A DNA stretch of 64,000 nt from Pseudomonas kilonensis (GCF_001269885.1 NZ_LHVH01000022.1:124001-188000); one strand, 5' to 3'; counted from the first letter of the stretch, positions 7,691-16,200 are shown. The notes: generated by a model not told the origin, from the letters alone. A program made the numbers and translations.

Positions 7691-9044
7691 CGAGCAGCAA
7701 AAAGCCCTGGAAGGGCTGCTGGGGCTGGGCAATCACTCGACGCGCAAGAGTCACTATCCGGAACTGGCGGCGCGCCTCGATGAGCTGGAGCAGGCCCGGC
7801 AACACCTGCAACAGCTCAATGATCAACTGGAACAGCGGGTGGCCGAGCGCACCGATGCGCTGTTGGAAGCCAACCACAACCTGCAGCAGCAGATTGCCCA
7901 GCGCGAGCTGGTCGAACAGCAATTGCGCGATGCCCGTGACGTCGCCCAGGCCGCCAACCGCAGCAAGGACAAATACCTGGCCGCCGCCAGCCATGACCTG
8001 TTGCAGCCACTCAACGCGGCCCGCCTGCTGATCGCCACCTTGCGTGAACGCCAATTGCCTACGGCCGAGCATGTGCTGGTCGAACGCACTCATCAGGCGC
8101 TCGAAGGCGCAGAAGACCTGCTCACCGACCTGCTGGACATTTCCCGGCTGGACCAGGCCGCCGTCAAGCCCGACCTGGCGCCGTATCGACTGGATGAGTT
8201 GTTGGGGCCGCTGGTTTCCGAGTTTCAATCGGTGGCCGGCGCCGCGGGGTTGGAGCTGCGGGTGCGCTTTGGCGATGAAGCGGTGCTGACCGACCTGCGA
8301 TTGATCAGCCGTATCCTGCGCAACCTGCTGAGCAATGCCTGCCGCTACACCGCTCAGGGCGGTATTCTCCTGGCGGCCCGGCGCCGGGGAGGGCAGTTGA
8401 GCATCGAGGTCTGGGACACAGGGCGGGGCATCGCGGCCGATTGCCTGGAGTCGATTTTCCTGGAATTCAACCAGCTCGACGTTGGCCGGGCGGCGGATCG
8501 CAAAGGCGTGGGCCTGGGGTTGGCGATTGTCGAACGCATCGCCCACATCCTCGGCTACCGGGTCCAGGTGCGTTCTCGGCCGGGGCGGGGCTCGGTGTTC
8601 AGTATCGAGGTGCCGCTGTCCAGCGAAAAACCCTTGCCCGCGTCCCAGGTTCCGGTACAGGCGGTCGCCGGCAACCCGCTGCCGGGGCGCCGTCTATTGG
8701 TGATCGACAACGAACTGAGCATCTTGCAAAGCATGGCGGCGCTGTTGGGGCAGTGGGGCTGCGAAGTCTTGACCGCCACCGACGAAGCGGGCGCCCTTGA
8801 TGTGCTGCAAGGGCGCGCGCCGGAGTTGATCCTGGCGGATTTCCACTTGGATCATGGGGTTGTGGGGTGTGAAGTGGTCAAGCACCTGCGCGAGCATTTC
8901 CACCAGGCGATCCCGGCCGTGATCATCACCGCCGACCGCAGCGACCAGTGCCGCCGCGCCTTGCGCAAGCTGGATGCACCGCTGCTCAACAAGCCGGTCA
9001 AGCCTGGCAAGTTGCGGGCGGTGTTGAGTCAGATGCTCGGATAG
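7674..9044 (+). CDS. Hybrid sensor histidine kinase/response regulator, NahK/ErcS' type
   Basis: A 456-residue cytoplasmic hybrid kinase without membrane segments. A coiled coil spans about residues 30-95, the H box AASHDLLQPLNA has the phosphorylated His107, the ATPase domain runs to about 315 with N (LLSNACRY), G1 (DTGRG) and G2 (GVGLGLA) boxes, and a C-terminal receiver starts near 339 with Asp389 in LILADFHLD and the conserved Lys in LNKPVKP. Kinases of this form, ErcS' among them, act on ethanol oxidation genes. No input domain other than the coiled coil is visible; coupling with ErcA may supply the signal. The start at 7674 lies inside ercA. Confidence 0.85.
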   Translation: MAKPSDEQQKALEGLLGLGNHSTRKSHYPELAARLDELEQARQHLQQLNDQLEQRVAERTDALLEANHNLQQQIAQRELVEQQLRDARDVAQAANRSKDKYLAAASHDLLQPLNAARLLIATLRERQLPTAEHVLVERTHQALEGAEDLLTDLLDISRLDQAAVKPDLAPYRLDELLGPLVSEFQSVAGAAGLELRVRFGDEAVLTDLRLISRILRNLLSNACRYTAQGGILLAARRRGGQLSIEVWDTGRGIAADCLESIFLEFNQLDVGRAADRKGVGLGLAIVERIAHILGYRVQVRSRPGRGSVFSIEVPLSSEKPLPASQVPVQAVAGNPLPGRRLLVIDNELSILQSMAALLGQWGCEVLTATDEAGALDVLQGRAPELILADFHLDHGVVGCEVVKHLREHFHQAIPAVIITADRSDQCRRALRKLDAPLLNKPVKPGKLRAVLSQMLG

Positions 9045-9070
9045 GTTGGTGCTGTAGATACTCTGTAGGA

Positions 9071-9103
9071 GCTGTGTAGGAGCTGTGTAGGAGCTGTGTA
9101 GGA
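9071..9103. repeat. 11-base tandem repeat, three units
   Basis: Three perfect copies of GCTGTGTAGGA, with partial units on both sides (GTAGGA before, GCTGT after). It looks like slippage amplification of the left tip of the palindrome that follows. Confidence 0.85.
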
Positions 9104-9206
9104 GCTGTCGAGTGCAGCGAGGCTGCGATCTTGCCCTGGCCGCTTGAGTCTTAAGCGAATGAATTAAAAGATCGCAGCCTCGTTTCACTCGACAGCTCCT
9201 ACACAG
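9096..9206. repeat. Large inverted repeat (GTAGGAGCTGTCGAG family)
   Basis: The left arm starts GTGTAGGAGCTGTCGAGTG and the right arm ends CACTCGACAGCTCCTACAC. The arms are about 37 bases each and contain GAGGCTGCGATCTT and its complement. This is a recognisable dispersed Pseudomonas repeat, and it may terminate transcription of the kinase gene. Confidence 0.8.
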
Positions 9207-9586
9207 ATCCCACTCAGCTCCTACGCGAATAGGTCCTGAGAGCCAGCAAAATGCCGTCATTTGGTCGGCGTTTTTGCCCGGAATGTAAAAAGACGCTTCG
9301 ATCTGTTTATTTCCTTATGTAAACTCCCCTCGCTGCGACAATCGGGCACGGCCGCGCCAGGCCCGATGAACACCGTTTGCAGCGGCCCTCACCCCAGCTG
9401 AAGCCAAAACCTACAAGAAGTCAGCGCCGGAGAGACATAAACGAGAGGCCGACGTATTGCTCGGCCCTGTAGGTCCATCCTCCAGTCCGTCTCGATACCC
9501 ATCCTGCTGGCGTTGCCGCTCGCGGATGTGGTCTATCCTTGACCAGGACAGGTGGGCGGAATGGCGTTCATCCTAGGGATACACAC
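9207..9586 (+). other. Leader region of mqo
   Basis: About 380 bases without a credible gene. It holds a 7-bp inverted repeat (ATCGGGC ... GCCCGAT) near 9340-9366 and a GGCCGA ... TCGGCC stem near 9452-9475, which may be leader structures. No convincing promoter or known riboswitch could be recognised. Confidence 0.3.
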
Positions 9587-11230
9587 ATGTTGAAGAAAAC
9601 ACACACGGCGCTACTGGGCCTGGCGATGGCGATGGGTCTTGCGACCACGCACGCCGCCGAGCCAAAAAAAGTGGATGTCTTGCTCATTGGTGGGGGCATC
9701 ATGAGCTCGACACTCGGCGTCTGGCTCAATGAGCTGGAGCCGGGCTGGACCATGGAAATGGTCGAGCGCCTGGACGGTGTTGCCGAAGAGAGCTCCAACG
9801 GCTGGAACAATGCCGGTACGGGTCACTCTGCGCTGGCCGAACTGAACTACACGCCGGAAGACAAGAACGGCAAGGTCGAGATCGTCAAGGCCGTTGAAAT
9901 CAACGAAGCTTTCCAGATCTCCCGTCAGTTCTGGTCCTGGCAGGTCAAGAACGGTGTGCTGAAGAACCCGCGTTCGTTCATCAACTCCACGCCGCACATG
10001 AGCTTCGTATGGGGTGATGACAACATCGCGTTCCTGAAGAAGCGCTACGAAGCCCTCCAGGCCAGTCCGTTGTTCGCCGGCATGCAGTATTCCGAAGATC
10101 GCGAGCAGATCAGCAAGTGGGTTCCGCTGATGATGCAAGGGCGTGACCCGAGCCAGAAAGTCGCGGCCACCTGGAGTCCACTGGGTACCGACGTGAACTT
10201 CGGCGAAATCACCCGCCAGTTCGCGGCTTACCTGCAAACCAAGCCGAACTTCTCCCTCAAGCTGTCCAGCGAAGTGGAAGAGATCACCCGCAACGAAGAC
10301 GGCACCTGGCGCGTTTCGTACAAGAACCTCAAAGACGGTACCGAAACCGAGACCGACGCCAAGTTCGTGTTCATCGGCGCTGGCGGTGGTGCCTTGCACC
10401 TGCTGCAGAAGTCCGACATCCCGGAAGCGCGTGAGTACGCAGGTTTCCCGGTGGGTGGTTCGTTCCTGGTCACCGAAAACCCGACCGTCGCCCAGCTGCA
10501 CCTGGCCAAGGCCTACGGCAAGGCTTCGGTGGGCGCACCGCCGATGTCGGTTCCGCACCTGGACACCCGTGTGCTCGACGGCAAGCGCGTGATCCTGTTT
10601 GGCCCATTCGCAACCTTCTCCACCAAGTTCCTGAAGAACGGTTCGTACTTCGACCTGCTGACCAGCACCACCACCCACAACGTGTGGCCGATGACCAAGG
10701 TCGGTATCGAACAGTACCCACTGGTCGAGTACCTGGCCGGCCAGCTGATGCTGTCGGATGAAGATCGTTTCAACGCCCTGAAAGAGTACTTCCCGGAGGC
10801 CAAGCAAGAAGACTGGCGCCTGTGGCAGGCTGGCCAGCGCGTGCAGATCATCAAGCGTGACGAAGAGAAGGGCGGCGTGCTGAAACTCGGCACCGAAGTG
10901 GTCGCCTCCCAGGACGGCAGCATCGCCGGCCTGCTGGGTGCCTCGCCAGGCGCTTCGACCGCTGCACCGATCATGCTGACCGTGCTTGAGAAGGTCTTCA
11001 AGGACAAGGTTGCCAGCCCGGCCTGGCAGGAAAAACTGCGCCAGATCGTGCCAAGCTACGGCACCAAGCTCAACGATAGCCCTGAGCGCGTTGCCCAGGA
11101 ATGGGCGTACACCAGCGAGGTCCTGCAACTGGACCCGCCGCCGGCAATCGGCAAGCCAGGCGCTAACGTGGCACCGGCCAAGCCGGGCGCAGCCCCGCAA
11201 GCGAATCCAGCGGCTGACATGGCGCTGTAA
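9587..11230 (+). CDS. mqo: Malate:quinone oxidoreductase
   Basis: A 547-residue FAD-dependent enzyme that oxidises malate to oxaloacetate and reduces the quinone pool. The FAD-binding segment reads LLIGGGIMSSTLGVWLNELE, followed by the typical SSNGWNNAGTGHSA. Unlike the shorter Mqo forms, it has an N-terminal hydrophobic stretch of about 22 residues (ending THAAEPKK) that looks like a signal or membrane anchor, and a proline/alanine-rich C-terminal tail (AKPGAAPQANPAA). The start at 9587 gives this N-terminus. It is monocistronic, with a long leader and a terminator downstream. Pseudomonads often carry more than one mqo; which paralogue this is cannot be told here. Confidence 0.92.
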   Translation: MLKKTHTALLGLAMAMGLATTHAAEPKKVDVLLIGGGIMSSTLGVWLNELEPGWTMEMVERLDGVAEESSNGWNNAGTGHSALAELNYTPEDKNGKVEIVKAVEINEAFQISRQFWSWQVKNGVLKNPRSFINSTPHMSFVWGDDNIAFLKKRYEALQASPLFAGMQYSEDREQISKWVPLMMQGRDPSQKVAATWSPLGTDVNFGEITRQFAAYLQTKPNFSLKLSSEVEEITRNEDGTWRVSYKNLKDGTETETDAKFVFIGAGGGALHLLQKSDIPEAREYAGFPVGGSFLVTENPTVAQLHLAKAYGKASVGAPPMSVPHLDTRVLDGKRVILFGPFATFSTKFLKNGSYFDLLTSTTTHNVWPMTKVGIEQYPLVEYLAGQLMLSDEDRFNALKEYFPEAKQEDWRLWQAGQRVQIIKRDEEKGGVLKLGTEVVASQDGSIAGLLGASPGASTAAPIMLTVLEKVFKDKVASPAWQEKLRQIVPSYGTKLNDSPERVAQEWAYTSEVLQLDPPPAIGKPGANVAPAKPGAAPQANPAADMAL

Positions 11231-11296
11231 GCCGGACGCTGTCTGGTGAGGTACAAGAACGCTGCGCATTGAGCGTAATGCTGTTCACTTAAGGAT

Positions 11297-11337
11297 ACGG
11301 CGCTTTTTCCGAGGGAGGGGAAGGCGCCGTTTTCTTT
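11297..11337 (+). terminator. Rho-independent terminator of mqo
   Basis: ACGGCGC pairs with GCGCCGT across a loop that can also pair (TTTTTCC with GGGAA), followed by TTTCTTTGG. It starts 66 bases after the mqo stop. Confidence 0.75.
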
Positions 11338-11339
11338 GG

Positions 11340-11560
11340 TGTTGGGTTGGATTGGATTGGGTACATATCCTTTGCTGCGGTAACGGCGGCTTAGGGTTCC
11401 GCCCTGACGGCGGCTCACTTTTGAGAAGCCCGGGAGCCGGCCCAGTCAAAAGTAAGCAAAACGCTCTTGCCCCACCACTCGGTGCCTCGCTTAGGCTCGG
11501 CATGCCCTCACTCCGGCATTCATGCCGAGGTGTCCACTGCGCAATACCTGCGTTCGGCCA
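11340..11560. repeat. Long dispersed Pseudomonas repeat
   Basis: The stretch with GGTACATATCC, TGCTGCGGTAACGGCGGC, CCGCCCTGACGGCGG and CACTCGGTGCCTCGCTTAGG is a sequence I recognise as recurring between genes in many fluorescens-group genomes. It is not protein-coding as far as I can tell. Its function is unknown to me. Confidence 0.6.
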
Positions 11561-11648
11561 TCGTGGTTAACGGGGCGCCCCAGATCAAGATCAAAAGCGA
11601 GGCGGCCTAACAGCCGGCCTGGTTCTCCCGGTCGTACACCCATCAGAT

Positions 11649-11748
11649 CTGTGGGAGCAAAGCTTGCTCGCGAAGACGGCCTGACAGCCGACCTGTCTCT
11701 GGCGGCTGTACATCGATCTGACTGTGGGAGGGGCCTGCTCGCGATAGC
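11649..11748. repeat. REP-like pair, same orientation
   Basis: Two copies starting CTGTGGGAG and containing GCTTGCTCGCGA or GCCTGCTCGCGA lie in the same orientation about 70 bases apart, near the 3' end of the Rrf2 gene. Confidence 0.7.
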
Positions 11749-11764
11749 GGTACACCCACCAACA

Positions 11765-12241
11765 TCAATGCCCGATCTGCCCCACCTGCGAAAGGTCAGC
11801 CCCGTCCTCTGCGTAAACCTGTCGAAACCGCGCGTCAAAATCCTCCGCCAACTGCGCCAGGGTAATTGCCCCCAAACGCTTGAGCAGCAATGCCTGGGCC
11901 TCGTCGAACGCATCCGTCAGCACCGCATTCACTGCTTGTTCCACCAAGCATTGCGGATGATCGGTGGACAGGCCGATGGCAAAGATCGACGTGCTGTCCA
12001 AGGCCTGGTGGATATCCAGCAACGTCATCTGCGACAGCGGCTTGCTCAAGCTCCAGCCACCGCGATGGCCTTTTTCCGAAGTGACATAACCCTGCTCCTT
12101 GAGCAGCGCCATGGTCCGGCGCACCACCACCGGGTTGGTGCCCAGCATCTGCGCGAGGGTGTCGGACGTGGCGGATTGTTGGTGGCGATCCATGTGGATC
12201 AGCACGTGGAGCATGCGGGACAGACGAGTGTCGGTTCTCAT
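11765..12241 (-). CDS. Rrf2 family transcriptional regulator
   Basis: A 158-residue winged-helix repressor. The start at 12241 gives MRTDTRLSRMLHVLIHM, the normal Rrf2 N-terminus. The HTH is around SDTLAQMLGTNPVVVRRTM and the wing is KGHRGGWSLSK. Only one cysteine (in HPQCLVEQA) is present, so it lacks the three-cysteine Fe-S cluster of IscR/NsrR and is more like YwnA-type members. It is transcribed divergently from a thioredoxin-reductase-like flavoprotein, which is therefore its likely target; the signal may be oxidative or electrophile stress. Confidence 0.85.
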   Translation of the reverse strand: MRTDTRLSRMLHVLIHMDRHQQSATSDTLAQMLGTNPVVVRRTMALLKEQGYVTSEKGHRGGWSLSKPLSQMTLLDIHQALDSTSIFAIGLSTDHPQCLVEQAVNAVLTDAFDEAQALLLKRLGAITLAQLAEDFDARFRQVYAEDGADLSQVGQIGH

Positions 12242-12310
12242 GAGCGTTGCAGCGTTCTGTGGCGGAGACGGGCGTAAGTATCGCCTGTAATTGCAAAAGT
12301 TACGAGATCG

Positions 12311-12340
12311 TTGACAGTTGCTTTTCAAGGAACTTACGAT
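12311..12340 (+). promoter_or_regulatory. Candidate sigma-70 promoter of the flavoprotein gene
   Basis: A perfect -35 box TTGACA at 12311-12316 and TACGAT at 12335-12340 are separated by 18 bases, 46 bases before the start codon. It lies in the divergent space, so Rrf2 binding here could control both genes. Confidence 0.5.
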
Positions 12341-12386
12341 GTGTCGAGACTTTTCAATTCCACCAAAACCACGTTGGAGAATGATC

Positions 12387-13283
12387 ATGTGCTACGACGT
12401 CATCATCGCAGGCGGCAGCTACGCCGGTATGTCCGCGGCCTTGCAACTGGCCCGTGCCCGCCGCACCGTGCTGGTGATCGATGCCGGCCAGCGTCGCAAC
12501 CGGTTCGCTGCCAGCTCCCATGGTTTTCTCGGGCAGGACGGTCGGGCCCCTGGGGACATTGCCGATGATGCCCGTCGCCAGCTAATGGCCTATCCGACGG
12601 TGGAATGGGTATCGAACACGGCGGTCAAAGCCAGCCAGGACGCGGGTGGCTTCACTTTGGAAACCCTCGGCGGGCAACGCTACAGTGCCCGGCGCCTATT
12701 GTTGGCCACCGGAGTCATCGATGAGTTGCCGGACGTGGAAGGGCTGGCGCAACGCTGGGGCAAAAGCGTCTTCCATTGCCCGTATTGCCACGGCTACGAG
12801 CTGGAACAAGGCCCCATCGGGGTGTTGGCGACCTCGTCGATGTCGCTCCACCATGCCTTGATGCTGCCCGACTGGGGCCCGACGATGTTCTTCACCAATG
12901 GTGTGTTCGAGCCTGACCTTGAGCAACTGGACAGCCTGGCACGACGTGGCGTAACCCTGGTGCCGGAACGTGTCGAGCGTATTGAAGGCGAACGGGCCGA
13001 CGTGGTGCTGGCCGACGGACATGTGATCGCCCTTGACGGCCTGTTTGTCTTGCCGCGTATCCAGGTTGCCGGTTCACTCGCGGCGTCCTTGGGTTGCGCG
13101 TTTGAAGACGGCCCGCTCGGGGCTTTCATCCAGGCCGACCCGATGACGCGTGCAACCAGTGTCCCAGGCCTATTTGCATGTGGCGATGCGGCGATGCCGT
13201 TCGGCTCGGTTGCGTTGGCCGTTGGCGATGGGGTGAGGGCGGGCTCGGGGGTGCACCGATCACTGATTTTCGATGCACACTGA
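12387..13283 (+). CDS. NAD(P)/FAD-dependent oxidoreductase, thioredoxin-reductase-like
   Basis: A 298-residue flavoprotein. FAD binding shows as IIAGGSYAGMSAALQLARA at the N-terminus, and the C-terminal GDAAMPFGSVALAVGDG is the second FAD motif. The redox pair is CPYC in FHCPYCHGYE, as in low-molecular-weight thioredoxin reductases. The middle NAD(P) domain has a degenerate glycine motif (GVLATSSMS), so the electron donor is uncertain. The start at 12387 is preferred over an in-frame ATG at 12381 because GGAGA is 6 bases upstream of it. The Rrf2 gene is divergent and probably regulates it. Confidence 0.85.
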   Translation: MCYDVIIAGGSYAGMSAALQLARARRTVLVIDAGQRRNRFAASSHGFLGQDGRAPGDIADDARRQLMAYPTVEWVSNTAVKASQDAGGFTLETLGGQRYSARRLLLATGVIDELPDVEGLAQRWGKSVFHCPYCHGYELEQGPIGVLATSSMSLHHALMLPDWGPTMFFTNGVFEPDLEQLDSLARRGVTLVPERVERIEGERADVVLADGHVIALDGLFVLPRIQVAGSLAASLGCAFEDGPLGAFIQADPMTRATSVPGLFACGDAAMPFGSVALAVGDGVRAGSGVHRSLIFDAH

Positions 13284-13291
13284 GGGCACTC

Positions 13292-13338
13292 TCGCTCCCA
13301 CAGGGTAATTGCCTGTGGGAACGAGCTTGCTCGCGATA
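13292..13338. repeat. REP-like element
   Basis: Inverted copies of CTCGCTCCCACAGG and CCTGTGGGAACGAG in the convergent space between the flavoprotein and the CAP-domain gene. It could serve both transcripts as a terminator. Confidence 0.7.
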
Positions 13339-13358
13339 GCGATGGCCCGGCCACCGCG

Positions 13359-14210
13359 CTATTGAGTGCCAAACATCGCCGTCCAATAGATCCCGGCATC
13401 GCTTTTCGGATCGGTCGCGTACCCGGCGCCCAATTCGCGGAACTGCGGGTTCATCAGGTTGGCGCAGTGCCCAGGGCTGGCCAGCCAGCCGTCCACCACC
13501 TTGAGCGCGGTGTCCTGCCCGGCGGCAATGTTCTCGCCGATCAATTGGCCCAGATAGCCGGCCAGTTCGGCGCGGTCGCCCGGCATGCGGTTGTCGCGGT
13601 CCTTGTGGTCGAAGAAGTTGTTGTTGGCCATGGCCCGGGTGTGGGTCACGGCGGCCAGGGCCAAGGTGGCGTTCCAGGCCAGCGGAGTGGTGGCGGCGAA
13701 GGTTTCGGTGCCACAGCGACGCGGCTGGGTGCGGGCACTGTTGATCAGCTTCAGCAGCTTCTGGCCCTCGGCTTGCCAATCACCCAGGCGCGCCGACAAC
13801 AGTGGGCGCGCGAGCACGATGCGCCATTCGCGGTCCAGGCGGCTGACGCCGATGTCGACGAACTGCGGGTCGAGTACTACCTGGCAGAAGCTTTCCTGGA
13901 CGGCTTTCATGGCCGATTGCGCATCGCGCGGCCCGGACAGGCTGATGGCCTGCACATTGACCATTGGATAGGCCGCCCGCGCCAGCGCCTGCTGCAGGTC
14001 GCCGATGCCATTGGCCGACAGGATCAGCCGGGAATCCATCGCCAGTGGTGGCAACTCCAGCGAAGCCTGGCCGGCACAGCTTTGGGACTGGCTGCGGTAA
14101 AGATTGATGGACTCGACCAGTTGCGTCTCTTCGGTGGCCGCGGCACTGGTGGAGAACACCAGGCCCAGCGACAGCACGACAAGACCCACGACGGATGAAA
14201 TGGCACGCAT
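13359..14210 (-). CDS. Secreted CAP (SCP/PR1-like) domain protein with internal duplication
   Basis: A 283-residue exported protein with a signal peptide (about residues 1-25, ending TSAAA). The C-terminal half is a standard bacterial CAP domain: LIN-ARTQPRRCG, THTRAMANNNFFDHKD, GENIAAG and SPGHCANLMNPQFRELG, with the His/Glu residues of the CAP cavity. The N-terminal half has the same order of elements in decayed form (LVESINLYRSQSQSCAG, LPPLAMDSRL, LDPQFVDIGVSRLD) but lacks the His/Glu residues, so it looks like a degenerate duplicate. The molecular role of bacterial CAP proteins is mostly unknown. It is monocistronic; the ATG at 14210 is the only start giving a signal peptide. Confidence 0.82.
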   Translation of the reverse strand: MRAISSVVGLVVLSLGLVFSTSAAATEETQLVESINLYRSQSQSCAGQASLELPPLAMDSRLILSANGIGDLQQALARAAYPMVNVQAISLSGPRDAQSAMKAVQESFCQVVLDPQFVDIGVSRLDREWRIVLARPLLSARLGDWQAEGQKLLKLINSARTQPRRCGTETFAATTPLAWNATLALAAVTHTRAMANNNFFDHKDRDNRMPGDRAELAGYLGQLIGENIAAGQDTALKVVDGWLASPGHCANLMNPQFRELGAGYATDPKSDAGIYWTAMFGTQ

Positions 14211-14403
14211 GTAAATCTCCCTTGAGCGGACGGCGCCTATGATGCGCAATTTTTGCCCCGCTGGGGCAACGGTATTCACGCTCTCTTGAAATCCCTTGGA
14301 ACGGCACCGTCGGGTACCGTTCGGGACAATCCTCAGTAGTGGGATCAATTTTCAAGCGAATAAGTCCATTTCCGTCGTTTCAAGGCCATAAAAAACCAGA
14401 TTA

Positions 14404-15177
14404 TTAGCTCATCCAGTTACCGCCATCGACGTTATACGTCTGCGCCACCACGTATTCGCTCTCCGCCGAGGCCAGGAAAATCGCCATGCCGGTGAGGTCC
14501 TCCGCGGTGCCCATCCGGCCATAGGGCACCTGCAGCCCGACCTGGCGCTTCTTTTCCCCCAGCGGCAGGTTTTCGTGGCGGGCGAACAGCGCGTCCACAC
14601 CGTCCCAATGCTCGCCATCCACCACGCCGGGGGCGATGGCGTTGACGTTGATCCGATGCTTGATCAAATCCAGCCCGGCGGACTGGGTGAGGCTGATCAC
14701 GGCTGCCTTGGTGGCGCAATAGACGCCGACCAGCGCTTCGCCACGCCGACCGGCCTGGCTGGCCATGTTGATGATCCGGCCGCCCTGGCCCTGGCGGATC
14801 ATCTGCCGCGCCGCCGCTTGCAGGGTGAACAGCGTGCCGGCGACGTTGATGGAAAACAGCCGCTCGTAACTCTGGCGGGTGATTTCCACGATGGGCGCCA
14901 GGTCGAACAGCGCGGCGTTGTTGATCAGGATATCCAGCTTGCCCACCCGTGCCACCACGGCCGCGATGGCCTGGTCGATCGAAGCCTGGTCCGTCACGTC
15001 CATTTTGACCGCGTAGGCGCTATCGCCCAGTTCGGCGGCGGTGGCCTGGGCCCGCTCCAGGTCGATATCGGCGATCGCCACTGTGGCGCCCTCGTTGAGA
15101 TAGGCCTGGGCGAACGTCCTGCCGATACCACGGGCGGCACCGGTCACCAGGGCACTTTTTCCTTCCAGTCGTTTCAT
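14404..15177 (-). CDS. Short-chain dehydrogenase, sorbitol (L-iditol 2-) dehydrogenase-like
   Basis: A 257-residue classical SDR. The cofactor motif is TGAARGIG, the NNAAL segment is present, and the catalytic Ser-Tyr-Lys set is NMASQAGRRGEALVGVYCATKAA. The C-terminus ends NVDGGNWMS. It resembles sorbitol dehydrogenases that turn D-sorbitol to fructose. AAGGAC lies upstream of the ATG at 15177. It is adjacent to the remains of a polyol ABC binding-protein gene and an AraC regulator, which supports polyol catabolism; the transporter itself appears lost from this locus. Substrate assignment is inference. Confidence 0.8.
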   Translation of the reverse strand: MKRLEGKSALVTGAARGIGRTFAQAYLNEGATVAIADIDLERAQATAAELGDSAYAVKMDVTDQASIDQAIAAVVARVGKLDILINNAALFDLAPIVEITRQSYERLFSINVAGTLFTLQAAARQMIRQGQGGRIINMASQAGRRGEALVGVYCATKAAVISLTQSAGLDLIKHRINVNAIAPGVVDGEHWDGVDALFARHENLPLGEKKRQVGLQVPYGRMGTAEDLTGMAIFLASAESEYVVAQTYNVDGGNWMS

Positions 15178-15209
15178 GGGGTTGTCCTTTTCGAAGTACA
15201 AAAAAAGTC

Positions 15210-15298
15210 CTGTGGGAGCAAGGCTTGCCCGCGATGAAGCCAATGCGGTCTCTCAGAAATCGAGGTGCCTGTATCGCGAGCAAGCTTTGCTCCCACAG
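15210..15298. repeat. REP-like doublet
   Basis: The inverted pair CTGTGGGAGCAAGGCTTGCC ... CAAGCTTTGCTCCCACAG separates the SDR gene from the binding-protein pseudogene. Intact polyol operons normally have permease genes here, so this may mark a deletion scar. Confidence 0.75.
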
Positions 15299-15336
15299 AG
15301 GGGTAAACCTTCTAGCCACGGGGCCGGTGCCAATCG

Positions 15337-16007
15337 TTATTGCTTTGGATACCCGGCCCGCTTCATCTCCCGCTCGGTACTCGATTGCGCCGAGGCCAAT
15401 GCCTGTTCCACCGTGATCTGTCCGGTGATGGCGGCGGTAAACAGCTTGCCGACGGAGGTACCGATGGCTTGGAACTCTGGAATCGTCACGTACTGGATGC
15501 CCACGTACGGCACCGGTTCTGCGGTGGGATGGGCCGGGTCTCGGGCATGCTCAGGCCGGCCTGTTTGAACAGGTCCGTGCGGTAATAGGTGACGGTGCTT
15601 TCGCCGTAAAAGGGCAGGGCGTAAAGCGTGTCGTTGACCGAGAGGCCTTGGCGAACGGCAGGGAAGATGTCCTCCAGGTCATACTCGGCAGGCAGGTGGG
15701 TCATCGGCTCGAGCCAGTGCTTGGCCCCCCACAGCGGGGTTTCGTAGGTGCCGATGGTCAGCACGTCGAACTGCCCGCCCTGGGTTGCGATGTCGGTGGT
15801 CAGGCGCTGGCGCAGGACATTTTCTTCGAGTACCACCCAGTTCAACGTGATGTCCGGGTGCTCGCTCTCGAAGGTTTTCGAGAGTTTTTGCATGCGGATC
15901 ATGTCGGCGTTGTTCACCGTAGCGATGGTGAGGGTCTCGGTGGCCTGTCCGGCCAGGGCAAACGACAATCCCGCGAACATGACAAGCGCCTTGGGCACTG
16001 TTTTCAT
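15337..16007 (-). pseudogene. Mannitol/sorbitol ABC transporter binding protein, internally deleted
   Basis: The first 156 codons are an intact binding-protein N-terminus with a signal peptide (ending AGQATE) and typical segments such as FDVLTIGTYETPLWG and YALPFYGESTVTYYR. Near 15540 the frame breaks: the reading frame runs on to a stop at 15486 with unrelated residues, while another frame carries the true C-terminus, from DPAHPTAEPVPYVG through PEFQAIGTSVGKLF to REMKRAGYPKQ and a stop at 15337. The family is about 430-440 residues, so some 220 central residues are gone and the junction is out of frame. No permease or ATPase gene follows. It is best read as a dead gene. Confidence 0.82.
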
Positions 16008-16150
16008 GAGCTTCTCCAGAGCTGCGCCTGGGCGCAGAATTATTATTGTTGTGGGGGCCGTGGCGTCGGGCTGAGCGGTTCGTCGCCAATGGCAGGCCGA
16101 TTACAGCAGCGCCCGTGGAGGCCGACAAACGCAGGGAGGATCGTGTGCTG

Positions 16151-16200
16151 GTACTTTTTTAACGCCCTTGAGTGCGGCAGGTGCGGGTTAAAAAAGTATC
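16151..16200. promoter_or_regulatory. Inverted repeat in divergent promoter region
   Basis: GGTACTTTTTTAAC and GTTAAAAAAGTATC are 14-base arms with one mismatch, separated by 22 bases. They lie between the polyol binding-protein pseudogene and the AraC regulator, and are the only strong structure in this 273-base space. An operator for the adjacent AraC protein or a promoter-proximal hairpin are both possible. Confidence 0.5.

Noticed and set aside
9539..9567. TTGACC as a -35 box for mqo.
   Set aside because: No acceptable -10 sequence follows at 16-18 bases.
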